Assembly (NCBI GenBank): GCA_964512485.1
Contig: CAZEHJ010000067.1
Coordinates: forward strand, 1 to 19,785
Length of the DNA: 19,785 bases
Origin: CAZEHJ01 sp964512485
Lineage (GTDB): Bacteria; Bacteroidota; Rhodothermia; Rhodothermales; UBA10348
Reading direction: 5' to 3'
The notes beneath the pieces were generated by a model. The model ran no database searches. It saw nothing but the letters and a program-made list of their open reading frames with translations, and was not told the origin of the DNA. Both the position numbers and the translations under genes were made by a program. This document shows positions 1-9,131 of this stretch, piece by piece (position 1 is the stretch's first letter; each line of letters opens with the position of its first letter).

Positions 1-1744
1 GTCTCTTCATCCCAGAACTTCTCAAACGCCTCACGCGCCACGCCGGCGCGCTCTGCGCTTTCACTCGCCAGGTCGGCATCATCCATTTCATCTGCCAGCT
101 GGGAAAGCACCTGGAGCGCTCGTGTCCATATCGCGCCCAGATAGATGTCCGTCCGAATACCCGTCATGGCTCCAAACTCCAGCGCTCCCAAACCCGCCGC
201 CTCGTTGTCCATCAACCCGTCACCGTCGACATCCGTCGTCAGGCACCAGGCATACGCCCGAAGAATCGACGGCCACTCGCGCTCCAAAAACGCCCGATCG
301 CCCGTCGCAGCAAAATGATCGTGCACCGCCACGATATACCACGGCGATGTATCGGCATGGATGTAGGCATAGGGATAATCCCCGAACCAGTCTACGTACT
401 CCCAGGCCTGCGTCACTTCATGTGCCATCTTGCCGTCGTCGCGCTGAAACTGCGTCATGAACGAAAGACTCTGCTGCGACACCTCATGCATGCCTATCGC
501 ATTGAGGCTCAACGTGTTGACATACGTGTCTCCGCCAAAAAACCACCCAAATCCGGGCCGTCCACCTCCTCCTGCTTGATCCAACCCTGCCATCAACCCA
601 ACGCCCTCAAAGTCAGGATTATCGGCCATCAAGTTGTCATAACTGATCTTGGCCCACTCAAACGCCAGGTCCAGCTTGGGTTCGGGCGTGTTGATCGACA
701 TCGACTCTTCCAATAGCTCTTCATAGTGAGCGCGCGCGTCCACATACAGCCGCTCTGGATTCGAAGCAATCCGATCATAGGCCGCCCGCACATCATCTCG
801 GACACCCTTTCCACCTGCAAACACAATCGGAATAAACCGACCCTCAACAGACGCCGGATCAGCAATGTCGATGCGAAACTCGTTGGGATCCTCGCCCAGC
901 ATATGCGCCGGTGTGTACGACATGCCTCGTCCAGCAGGGGAGCCTACATAGCCGTGATTTCCACCGGACGACTCCGAAATCAGGTATGCTGGAATATCCT
1001 CATACCACCGGGCAAACTGCCCACCAAGTCCTGCGGGCCACATGGGCTGCATCGTCGGTATGAACCCGACAACNNNNNNNNNNNNNNNNNNNNNNNNNNN
1101 NNNNNNNNNNNNNNNNNNNNNNNNNNNNNNNNNNNNNNNNNNNNNNNNNNNNNNNNNNNNNNNNNNNNNNNNNGCCCACCAAGTCCTGCGGGCCACATGG
1201 GCTGCATCGTCGGTATGAACCCGACAACGACACTCAGAGGATGATTGGCATCCACATCCAGTAGAATCACCGCCCCCGGCTCGTCGATGCCCGTAATCAC
1301 ATGCGCCTGCACCGTGAATGACTGATACACATAGGTGATAGTAGTGACGGCAGGCCCCACCTCAACCCGCTGCACGATGTCCCGCGCCGCAATGGGCGTC
1401 GTACTCTCACTCACAAAGAAGGACAACCGAAACCCCGTAAACAGCTTGAGCGGCCACGCCCATCCCTCAAACCGACCCGACTCCGTACCCAACAACGCAA
1501 ACTTGCGCCCCGTCTTATCCAGATACGTATCCGGCTGCGCCAACCTCTCTAATTCAACCGACGACTCCTCGATCGCAAACGCCTCAATCGACCCTGGAAG
1601 CGGTCCTTCCACCATCTCCATTCCCGACAGCTTGTTGTCCGGTGTGTGACCGGCAGGGGTTACCTCCTGTGCTGTGCTTGTGCTTGACAGGCTTGTTAGC
1701 ATTGACAGGAAGACTACACAGAATGAAGGCTTAATTCTGAACAT
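1..1744 (-). CDS. Secreted six-hairpin glycosidase, amylo-alpha-1,6-glucosidase/glucoamylase-like (partial, interrupted by a false gap)
   Basis: The start is the ATG at 1744, followed by a Sec signal peptide (hydrophobic segment after MFRIKPSF, ending near STAQE), so the enzyme is exported. The gene runs off the left edge, and about 529 codons are visible once the 155-bp gap artefact is removed. The N-terminal 230 or so residues look like a beta-rich domain. The rest is helix-rich and has hallmarks of the (alpha/alpha)6-barrel glycosidases (glycogen-debranching GDE_C, GH15 and GH63-like): a WFFGGDTYV segment near 540, an ADTSPWYIVAVHDHFAATGD segment near 330, and a DVDGDGLMDNE loop near 210. 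By family it would hydrolyse alpha-linked glucans or oligosaccharides outside the cytoplasm; the exact substrate is not readable. The family call is from motif resemblance and the broad class is more certain than the GH number. The catalytic acids cannot be assigned with confidence and the C-terminus is missing. Confidence 0.75.
1074..1173. other. Assembly gap of 100 N with 55-bp duplicated flanks
   Basis: Exactly 100 N. The 55 bases before it (1019-1073) are identical to the 55 after it (1174-1228). This is what remains when two contigs sharing a k-mer-length overlap are scaffolded with a fixed N spacer instead of merged. Deleting 155 bp makes the glycosidase frame continuous (WPAGLGG followed by QFARWYED), so no sequence appears to be missing. 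Confidence 0.95.
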
Positions 1745-1794
1745 AAGGCCAATAAATTATTCAGATTCATTGATCAACAAAGTATGTATTGTGG

Positions 1795-1816
1795 AGAACA
1801 GTTGAGATCCTGTTCT
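1795..1816. promoter_or_regulatory. 7-bp perfect inverted repeat between two minus-strand genes
   Basis: AGAACAG and CTGTTCT flank an 8-base spacer. The site lies downstream of the TPR-CHAT stop and about 50 bp upstream of the glycosidase start. It has no following T-run on the minus strand, so a classical intrinsic terminator is not well supported. Either an operator for the glycosidase gene or a weak terminator hairpin would fit. Confidence 0.3.
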
Positions 1817-1838
1817 TCAGAAAGGCTAGGTTTATGGA

Positions 1839-4800
1839 TCAGTCGGCCGTATTTCGGACAGGTGGTTGTTTGGATGGCACTCCTATGTGAATGAATCCTG
1901 ACCAGTAGTGAGGTTTTGCGATAGGGCCTTTGGAGCGTAACAGATGCAGCTTGGCGTTTCTCAACGCTGTGTCAGTCGCATGTCCTTGCGCCAACTCGTT
2001 GTAGAACTGTTCCATGAGCAACTGAGTCGCGACGTCATCACTTGGCCAAAGAGAAGCCACAAGATTTTGCGCACCCGCGTAGATGAATCCCCGAGCGAAT
2101 CCAGCTAGACCGCCGACATCCATATTGCTTCCTTTCGCCGTGTCACACGAACTGAGAACAACTAACTCTGCATTCAGGCTTAGCCCGAAAAGCTCGCTTG
2201 CATACAGAATCCCGTCTTCACCTTTGTCTCCTTTTGTCTGCAATATGATGCCCGAAGAACCCGGGTCATCGGGATCCGAAAATCCATGTGTAGCAAAATG
2301 AATGTATCTGTATGAACTTAAATCGACAGTTTTTAGATGATGTTCGCTCGATCGAGACCTCAGGAGAACATCGCTTTCCTTGGCCCTCCAAGAGCTCCAC
2401 CAGCCGTTCCTGTTTTTAAGAAGCGCTGCTATTTCTCTTACCTCTCTCGCAGATCCTGGCAACTTGGCCAATCTGGGATCTACAGACTCGTCGACATCCA
2501 TGTGATGCCGCAGGAATTGTGAGACTTCTCCTGAATATGATTCTGATCCATCGAATACCGGTGCGAACGCCAGAATGTCTTTGGAAAATGATGGCTGTTG
2601 ATACTCTTGTTGTTGGAGCAACAGGGACGCTGAAAAGCCGTAACTGATCATTCTTTCATGGATCAGATATGGAAACTTGTGATATGCGACAGGTCCTTCA
2701 CTGGTGTCTAAAGGATATAAGGTCAATGATTCAAACGAAATAGACGACAATATATTGTTAGGAATAACTATCATATTATCATTATTTATATACTCCATAA
2801 TAGAACCAATAATAATGTCGTATAAATTGTTAGAATACGTGAGTATATTATTCGCCATATGCTGTTTATACCCTGTATTAAGGGAATCAACAACATTTTT
2901 TAGATCCTTCATGCTGGCAATCGTAGCAAGCGATATGTCATTATCGGTGATGATGAAGGCGTAGGTAGAGTCTCCCGCGTCGAAATATTCTACTAGTGAA
3001 GTCCTTTCGTCAAGTAGTTTGGATTGAACATCCTCCAGGTTGGCATGTCTTACTCCGTGCTTCAACGCATAGTATTTTGGGTAGGCGCGTTCTTCGAACT
3101 CGATCAGGTCGTCTAGCTGTTTTCTGAGTTTGAACAGCGAGTGCCTCAGAGATGATAGCGTCGCGTTTTCTACGCCTCTTGAGTTTGATTGTGAGCGAAT
3201 TCTACGTTCAGTATTTCGAATTTCGTCATGTATCTGAACTTCGGCAGCAAGAAGAGAGTCAGGTATAAGGGCTCTGGCCTTGGCCTGGGAATCGGTCATC
3301 GCATTTAGCAACCGCCCGCTTTTTTGTTGGTCAACCCATTGAAATCCTCTTTCGAGGATTCTGGAGTTGCCGGAAAGGTCATCGAAGCTAAAGACGGTTT
3401 TCAATGCCCTCTCGGTCAGAGACATTTCTAGATGGGAAGCATCATCGTGTCTTCGGATACTTGACTCATGTCTGCGCATACTTGAAACTAGTTCGATAGC
3501 GCGGTCCATGGCATCAAGGGAAAGCAGCAACAGTTCGTCAGTTCGAACAAAGTGATGTTCAATCAAATAGGAATCTGCTTTGATCTTCAGAGCCCTGATC
3601 AATTCCTGCACATCTCGACCCGTTGAAACACTGGGATTGGGGAAGCTAGGTTGCGAGGTGTTCGTACCTGTGTTTAGCTCTATTGACTGTTGGGCAAGCG
3701 ATCTCGCATGTCGATAATCCTTTTTTTCAAGGTAGATTTCAGCAAGATCATTGAGCAGTAGAGAGGTGAGCGAATAATTGAAATATTTGCTTTGATCTAT
3801 TGAGTCGTTCAGGATTCTGATCGCATCCGACGATTGACCAAATTCGACCTGAATATTTGCTAGAACTCGGAGGGCCAGATCGTACTTAGGGTGGTGCGTC
3901 ATATTGTGCAATTTGAAAATGTGAATTGCTTCATTGATGCTACTAAATGCTGCACTAGTCCTCCCCAAATTCAATTGCGATGTCGCAAGATGCAGAAGGG
4001 TAGTTGCGACGTGAGAATGTTCGTTTCCGAGACTTTCTTGCTTGGCGGTTAGTGACCGGGTGAGATATTTGCTGGCCTCTTCATAGTTGCCCAATTCATT
4101 GTAGACAATACCAATATTATTGAGAGTGAAGCTTTTTTGAGGATGTTTCGGGTCAAATAGATTTGACCAAATTGCAAGAGCTCTGAAGTGATACTCCAAA
4201 GCTTTTGAGTATCCGCCAACTGCCGTATATATGTTTCCAATATTACCCAGCGAACCACCTATTTTGGGGTGATTAAGTGGAAGTAAAGCTTCTCGTATTG
4301 CCAATACTTCTTTATGCTGAACTAGCGACTTCTCAAACGTTCCAAGGCTATAACCCACGTTGGCAATGTTATTGAGAGTATTTGAGTATTCGAGACTTTC
4401 AATTCCGTAGACATCTCGCTTCGTCGAAAGAGCAGATTGATAGTGATCCAAGGCAAGGGCATAGTGCCCCTGAACGTNNNNNNNNNNNNNNNNNNNNNNN
4501 NNNNNNNNNNNNNNNNNNNNNNNNNNNNNNNNNNNNNNNNNNNNNNNNNNNNNNNNNNNNNNNNNNNNNNNNNNNNNGTCGAAAGAGCAGATTGATAGTG
4601 ATCCAAGGCAAGGGCATAGTGCCCCTGAACGTGATAGAGGAATCCTTTCAGGTGCTCTCCATAGGCCTCAAGGGGAGCTGACCGGGAATGGAGTCTTATT
4701 TCCTCGTGAAGGCAATCCCTCACGCCCTCAGCAGCCTTTTCGTACCGACCGGATCGGATGAGAGCTTCGGTTTCAGTACAGATCTTCCAGCCGTTCTGCA

Positions 4801-5152
4801 GCGGAGAATACGGTGACGACGTGGATTCCTTCCCTAGATCATTAAGCATCGATAATGCTCGATCATACTCTCCACGTTCAATCATGAAGGAAGAATATTC
4901 GAGCCTAATCACTCCCTCCAGGTTGTCCTGATCGGACGGAGAGACGAGTCTCAATGCTTGACCAAAATGAGAATTCGCCTCACTGTATTCGACGGAATTG
5001 CGAGCCTCTCTTGCAGCTTCGAGATATTCAAAAGCTCCAAAAAGAACCTCGGAAGTGAGGACGTTCTTAGGGGATTCGGGCGTCGCGAGAAGGACAAAGA
5101 CGATGGATCCGGCCAATGCCATCGCCAAAGTCGAAAGGACGAGCGTTTTCAT
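1839..5152 (-). CDS. Exported or membrane-anchored TPR-CHAT domain protein (interrupted by a false gap)
   Basis: After removal of the 155-bp gap artefact this is one frame of 1052 residues. I chose the ATG at 5152; an in-frame TTG at 5197 would add 15 residues. The N-terminus is one hydrophobic segment (residues 1-24), either a signal peptide or a membrane anchor. About 9 to 10 TPR-type repeats follow, several with the 42-residue kinesin-light-chain spacing, then a helical linker. The C-terminal CHAT domain (about 750-1040) has HFATHG (catalytic His near 904) and SSCDTAKG (catalytic Cys near 951), then the usual FARGFIYAGA and LWPSDD segments. CHAT domains are caspase/separase-like cysteine peptidases and both catalytic residues are present, so activity is plausible. 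The target is unknown. TPRs suggest a protein partner. No CRISPR or gRAMP gene is nearby, so this is not a Craspase locus. The gene is visibly more AT-rich than its neighbours, which may indicate acquisition. Confidence 0.88.
4478..4577. other. Assembly gap of 100 N with 55-bp duplicated flanks
   Basis: The 55 bases at 4423-4477 are repeated exactly at 4578-4632 on the other side of 100 N. As with the first gap, removing 155 bp restores one open frame, joining HYALALDHYQSALS to TKRDVYGIES in the TPR region. The gap is therefore a scaffolding artefact, not missing sequence or a frameshift. Confidence 0.95.
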
Positions 5153-5470
5153 AACAAACAGGGGTTTACGAGGTGGGGCCTGTTTTCTAGAGCACAATTG
5201 ACCGCAAAACGCAACACGATTTTTTAAAAGCGCCTATTTTGCAACCGAGGGGAGGTGCTCGGGGAGAAGGATGACAATCCCGGCTCGTCATTCTCCTATC
5301 AATAAAAACGGATTTTCGTTTCTGTTCACGACTGAGAAAGGAGTACGAGTGGTAATTACTACCTTCAACTGCCGACCATTATGTGACAAACGTGAGGACT
5401 GCTTACCGGTGAGCGACCTGAATTCATGGCCAAGAATAGAGTGTCTCTTTAGGTGAAATCGCAGCTGACA
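5153..5470. other. Divergent intergenic region between the CHAT and EamA genes
   Basis: About 318 bp with no convincing gene. It must hold the promoters for both divergent genes, but I cannot place either with confidence. A near-palindrome centred on GTAATTAC at 5349-5362 (12 of 14 positions symmetrical) could be an operator. No RNA gene is recognised. If the EamA gene starts at the in-frame GTG (5453), the region is 18 bp shorter. Confidence 0.5.
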
Positions 5471-6379
5471 ATGAAAACTCTCTTCGCCTTCGCCGCCGTT
5501 TACTTCATCTGGGGGTCGACGTATCTGGCTATTGCCTGGGCGGTGGACACAATACCGCCGTTTCTGACCATTGGGACGCGGTTTTTTGTTGCCGGGACAG
5601 TGCTCTACGGTTTTCTGAGACTCAAGGGATTCCCCGCGCCCAGCCGGACGCACGCTAAGAATGCATCCATCATCGGCACCCTCACACTTGGGATTGCGAC
5701 AGGCCTGGTGGCGTGGGCCGAGCAGTACATCGACTCCGGATTTGCGGCCCTCATAATCACGGTTGTGCCCTTGTGGCTGGTGCTCCTCGATTGGAAGATG
5801 CTCAAGGGTGGTGCGCCCTCGAAGCAGGTGATCATCGGCCTGGTACTGGGCTTCATCGGGATTGCTGTGCTGGTAGGGCCCGATGTGATCTCCGGCGCAA
5901 CGAGTTCAAACGGGCTGGCTGTCATTCTGGTCATCGTCGCCACCATGTTCTGGTCATTCGGATCGCTGCGAAGCAAGATGGTTGAGATGCCCACCAATCT
6001 GTTCATGTCTTCGGCTGTTCAGATGGCGGTAGGAGGAGCGGTCGTCAGCCTGTTGGGCATCGCGCTCGGTGAACTGAACGGCTTTGAGCTCTCGGGCGTG
6101 ACCGAACTGTCGGCCTGGTCCTGGGCATATCTGGTTGTGTTTGGATCCTTCGGGGCTTTCACGGCCTATGTCTGGCTGCTGGCCCATGCGCCTCCTAAGC
6201 AGCTCGCATCGTACGCGTTCGTCAATCCTGTTGTGGCCATCTTTCTGGGATGGTGGCTGGCCGATGAGTTGATCAATGCCCGGATTCTAACGGCTGCCGC
6301 CATTATGGTGACAGCCGTCGCCATGCTCGTCGTATACGGTGGAAAACCCTCTTCAGGAGCGGAAAAAGCAGAAAAGTAG
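5471..6379 (+). CDS. EamA-family (drug/metabolite transporter superfamily) permease
   Basis: This inner-membrane protein has 302 residues from the ATG at 5471; an in-frame GTG at 5453 would add six. I prefer the ATG because the first helix starts right after MKTLF. Ten hydrophobic segments can be read, forming two EamA repeats of five helices each (roughly residues 2-132 and 146-280). The FIWGSTYLAI motif in helix 1 and the ASYAFVNPVVAIFLGWW motif in helix 9 are typical of the YedA/RhaT-like branch. The family exports or imports small metabolites such as amino acids; the substrate cannot be read from sequence. The gene is divergent from the CHAT gene and 93 bp upstream of the next gene on the same strand, with no clear functional link to it. 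The length is normal and I see no damage. Confidence 0.9.
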   Translation: MKTLFAFAAVYFIWGSTYLAIAWAVDTIPPFLTIGTRFFVAGTVLYGFLRLKGFPAPSRTHAKNASIIGTLTLGIATGLVAWAEQYIDSGFAALIITVVPLWLVLLDWKMLKGGAPSKQVIIGLVLGFIGIAVLVGPDVISGATSSNGLAVILVIVATMFWSFGSLRSKMVEMPTNLFMSSAVQMAVGGAVVSLLGIALGELNGFELSGVTELSAWSWAYLVVFGSFGAFTAYVWLLAHAPPKQLASYAFVNPVVAIFLGWWLADELINARILTAAAIMVTAVAMLVVYGGKPSSGAEKAEK

Positions 6380-6458
6380 ATTCTCCCCGGTGGCGCGGGA
6401 ACGATTGCAGGTCTACATTCACGGGATGTGAGATGAATCTGCACTACTTACTGGCTTC

Positions 6459-6463
6459 GGAGG
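6459..6463 (+). promoter_or_regulatory. Shine-Dalgarno-like GGAGG for the propeller gene
   Basis: GGAGG lies 9 bases before the ATG at 6473 and supports that start. Most other genes in the window have no such site, so this one stands out. Confidence 0.5.
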
Positions 6464-6472
6464 CCACCCACC

Positions 6473-9076
6473 ATGTCTCTTTCTGGTTCAAAAACCCTGT
6501 TTTTTGTCGCACTATCGTTCATCCTGACGAGCGCCGTTTTTGCACAGGCAACCTCGGCTGAAGAACGCCTCGAGCGCTACGAGCGCCATGTCGCCATGAG
6601 CGAGTCTTCGCCCTGGTCTGCCCTCAACTGGCAGTTCGTGGGCCCGACCAACATATCGGGTCGCATGACCGACGTTGCTGTTGTCGCTCCGCGAGGGGAG
6701 AATTACACGATGTATGTAGCGGGCGCATCCGGCGGCGTATGGAAAACCGACAACGAAGGCACGACCTGGGATCCGGTGTTTGAGCACGGACCGTCAACTT
6801 CGATCGGGGATGTCACGATCGCTCCATCGAATCCGGACATCGTCTGGATCGGAACGGGTGAGGCCAACATATTCCGCAGCTCCATGGCGGGAGCAGGCGT
6901 ATTCAAGTCCACCGATGCAGGGGAGACCTGGGAATTCAAGGGACTGGCAGATACACACACGATTGCTCGCATTCTGATTCACCCGACCAATCCTGACATC
7001 GTGTATGTAGCAGGTTCGGGGCACGAATGGGGCCACAACGACGAGCGTGGCGTATTCAAATCCACCGATGGCGGTGATACCTGGACCAACATCCTGTACA
7101 AGGGCCCGGAAACTGCGGCCAACGACCTGGTATTCTCACCTGACAATCCGGACGTCGTTTACGCTTCCATGTGGCAGCGTGTGCGCGAGAAGTGGAACGA
7201 TCCTCGCAATGAAGCAGACTACACGGAGAGCGCCATTTACCGCTCCGATGATGCGGGCGCAACATGGACGGCCATCAACGAAGGCCTGCCCGGAGCACGC
7301 TATCGCGGACGCATCGGAATCGACGTATCAGTCTCCAATCCGGATGTCGTGTATGCCTTTGTCGACAACTACGAAGCGGCGCGTGAAGCCGGGGACGAAG
7401 AGACTGATTCTTATGGACGTCCTAAGGGTCCAATCATTTACGGCGCTACGCTTTACAGGAGTGACAACCGTGGAGGGTCATGGCGTCGCGTGAGCGAGCA
7501 AGATTCGTACATGGAAGGCCTCTCATCGACCTATGGCTGGGTATTTGGTCAGATGCGCGTTGACCCGAATGACGAAGACCGTGTCTACGTGATGGGACTC
7601 GCCCTGAATGTATCCGACGATGCAGGTAAGACATTCCGTCGCCTTCGCGGTATGCACGGAGATCATCACGGCCTGTGGATCGATCCCGACAACTCGAACT
7701 ATCTCGTCAACGTGAATGACGGGGGACTCGCCATTTCCTACGACCGCGGAGAGAACTGGAATGAGGTCAAAGACGGCCTGCCGCTGGTGCAGTTCTTCAA
7801 CGTGACGCACGACATGGACGAACCGTTCAACGTCTATGGCTCGGTGCAGGATCACGGCAGCTACAGTGGCGCCATCGATCTGAGCCGCGGCCGTCATAAC
7901 ATCCCGGCCGTAGACTTCACGGGAGCACCCGGTGGCGAGGGTAGCCGCCACGCCATCGATCCGACCGATCCATCGGTCGTCTACTCGGCCGGATTCTACG
8001 GCACGATTTCCCGCTCGGACATCGACGAGGGAACGCGTGAGTCCATCATGCCGGCTCGCGTTAATCCGGATCAACCGCTGCGCGGACAGTGGCTGGCCAA
8101 GTTCATTATTTCGCCGCACAATCCGCGCATCATCTATCACGGAATGAACTATCTCTTCCGTTCGATGAACAGGGGAGAATCATGGGAAGCCATCAGCGGC
8201 GACCTGACGACGAACAATCTGGACGAGCTCGGGGATATCCAGTATCAGACCATCTTCTCGATTTCAGAATCGCCTTTCAAGTTCGGAGAGATCTATGTCG
8301 GTACGGATGATGGGCGCGTGCATGTGACCCACAACTCGGGCGCAGACTGGACAGAACTGACGTCGAAATTCCCCAAACAGCGTTGGATCGCCAAGATTGA
8401 GGCTTCTCAGCATACTCGCGGCACCGTTTATCTGGCCCAGAATGGCAAGCGGGACGAAGATTTCACGCCGTACGTGTGGAAGTCGACCGATCACGGCGAA
8501 ACGTGGCAGGATATCGCAGCCGGTATTCCGTCGGGCCCGGTCAACGTGATCACGGAAGATCCCAACAACGCCAATGTGCTGTATGTAGGGACGGATCTGG
8601 GCGCCTACGTATCCACTGATGCAGGCGCGAGCTGGTCCGCGCTACCAACAGGTCTTCCCACAACGTTTGTGAGTGATCTGTCGGTTCATCCGACAGAAGA
8701 TATTCTGGTGGCATCGACGCACGGCCGGGGCATCTACGTGATGGACGTTCGCCCGCTCCTCAGAGCCAGCGAAGGCGATGGATCCCTGAATCTGCTCGCA
8801 CCCGAAGCCGCCCAGCTTCCTCGCGGCTTCCGTGCTCCTGCGCTGAACGCCATGTTTTACTTCACGGCGCCAAGCGCAGGTGAAGCAACCATCGCCATCA
8901 CCGACTCGGAAGGAAACGTGGTCAAAACTATCTGGGTAAATGCGAATGCCGGGATGAACGCCGTCGACTGGAATCTGATGAACGATGACGATTCACGAGT
9001 CGACGCGGGTAAATACATGGTCACGCTGAGTCAGGGAGACGATTCATCAGAAGCCAAACTGGCCGTGAAGGGCTGA
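6473..9076 (+). CDS. Secreted BNR/sortilin-type beta-propeller protein with C-terminal Ig-like (FlgD-type) domain
   Basis: The protein has 867 residues with a Sec signal peptide (first 25 residues, ending SAVFAQA), so it is periplasmic, surface-bound or secreted. I count eleven Asp-box/BNR motifs of the S-x-D-x-G-x-T-W type, for example KSTDAGETW, KSTDGGDTW, RSDDAGATW, KSTDHGETW and VSTDAGASW. They are spread over residues 85 to about 720 and indicate one or two beta-propellers of the VPS10/sortilin or xyloglucanase-like fold. The last 80 or so residues (from APALNAMFYF) form a FlgD-like Ig domain with a GKYMVTL ending. Such proteins are often labelled glycosyl hydrolase, but I see no catalytic signature, so binding or an unknown enzymatic role is equally possible. 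The family is abundant in Bacteroidota and Rhodothermota. The gene is intact, and purU follows 55 bp downstream on the same strand. Confidence 0.85.
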   Translation: MSLSGSKTLFFVALSFILTSAVFAQATSAEERLERYERHVAMSESSPWSALNWQFVGPTNISGRMTDVAVVAPRGENYTMYVAGASGGVWKTDNEGTTWDPVFEHGPSTSIGDVTIAPSNPDIVWIGTGEANIFRSSMAGAGVFKSTDAGETWEFKGLADTHTIARILIHPTNPDIVYVAGSGHEWGHNDERGVFKSTDGGDTWTNILYKGPETAANDLVFSPDNPDVVYASMWQRVREKWNDPRNEADYTESAIYRSDDAGATWTAINEGLPGARYRGRIGIDVSVSNPDVVYAFVDNYEAAREAGDEETDSYGRPKGPIIYGATLYRSDNRGGSWRRVSEQDSYMEGLSSTYGWVFGQMRVDPNDEDRVYVMGLALNVSDDAGKTFRRLRGMHGDHHGLWIDPDNSNYLVNVNDGGLAISYDRGENWNEVKDGLPLVQFFNVTHDMDEPFNVYGSVQDHGSYSGAIDLSRGRHNIPAVDFTGAPGGEGSRHAIDPTDPSVVYSAGFYGTISRSDIDEGTRESIMPARVNPDQPLRGQWLAKFIISPHNPRIIYHGMNYLFRSMNRGESWEAISGDLTTNNLDELGDIQYQTIFSISESPFKFGEIYVGTDDGRVHVTHNSGADWTELTSKFPKQRWIAKIEASQHTRGTVYLAQNGKRDEDFTPYVWKSTDHGETWQDIAAGIPSGPVNVITEDPNNANVLYVGTDLGAYVSTDAGASWSALPTGLPTTFVSDLSVHPTEDILVASTHGRGIYVMDVRPLLRASEGDGSLNLLAPEAAQLPRGFRAPALNAMFYFTAPSAGEATIAITDSEGNVVKTIWVNANAGMNAVDWNLMNDDDSRVDAGKYMVTLSQGDDSSEAKLAVKG

Positions 9077-9081
9077 TCAAC

Positions 9082-9119
9082 CGCACAGAGAGACCGCATA
9101 GCGAAAACGCACAGAGAGA
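9082..9119 (+). repeat. Short direct repeat upstream of purU
   Basis: CGCACAGAGAGA occurs at 9082-9093 and again at 9108-9119, 26 bp apart, and each copy is followed within a few bases by ACCGCA or CCGCA. It fills much of the 55-bp spacer between the propeller gene and purU. No function is known; it may be a chance purine-rich duplication. Confidence 0.35.
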
Positions 9120-9131
9120 AGACCGCAACGC

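Noticed and set aside
315..716. Plus-strand open frames at 122-460, 315-716 and 726-1244
   Set aside because: They lie antisense to the glycosidase frame, have no family resemblance and have biased composition; they are shadows of the real gene.
980..1073. Apparent premature end of the glycosidase after the N gap
   Set aside because: It is produced by the 155-bp gap artefact; the true frame continues to the window edge.
1745..1794. Bacteroidetes-type -7 promoter (TAnnTTTG) before the glycosidase
   Set aside because: Only TACTTTG is present, one base short, and no convincing -33 TTG lies at the right distance.
2704..2964. Plus-strand 86-residue hydrophobic frame that looks like a small membrane protein
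   Set aside because: It is antisense to the AT-rich start of the CHAT domain; the hydrophobicity follows from AT-rich codons read on the opposite strand.
1839..5152. A Craspase-type CRISPR system suggested by the TPR-CHAT protein
   Set aside because: No CRISPR repeats and no gRAMP/Cas7-11-like gene are visible in the window.
5288..5653. Minus-strand 121-residue frame in the CHAT/EamA intergenic region
   Set aside because: It overlaps the EamA start region, has no recognisable domain and has a basic, low-quality composition.
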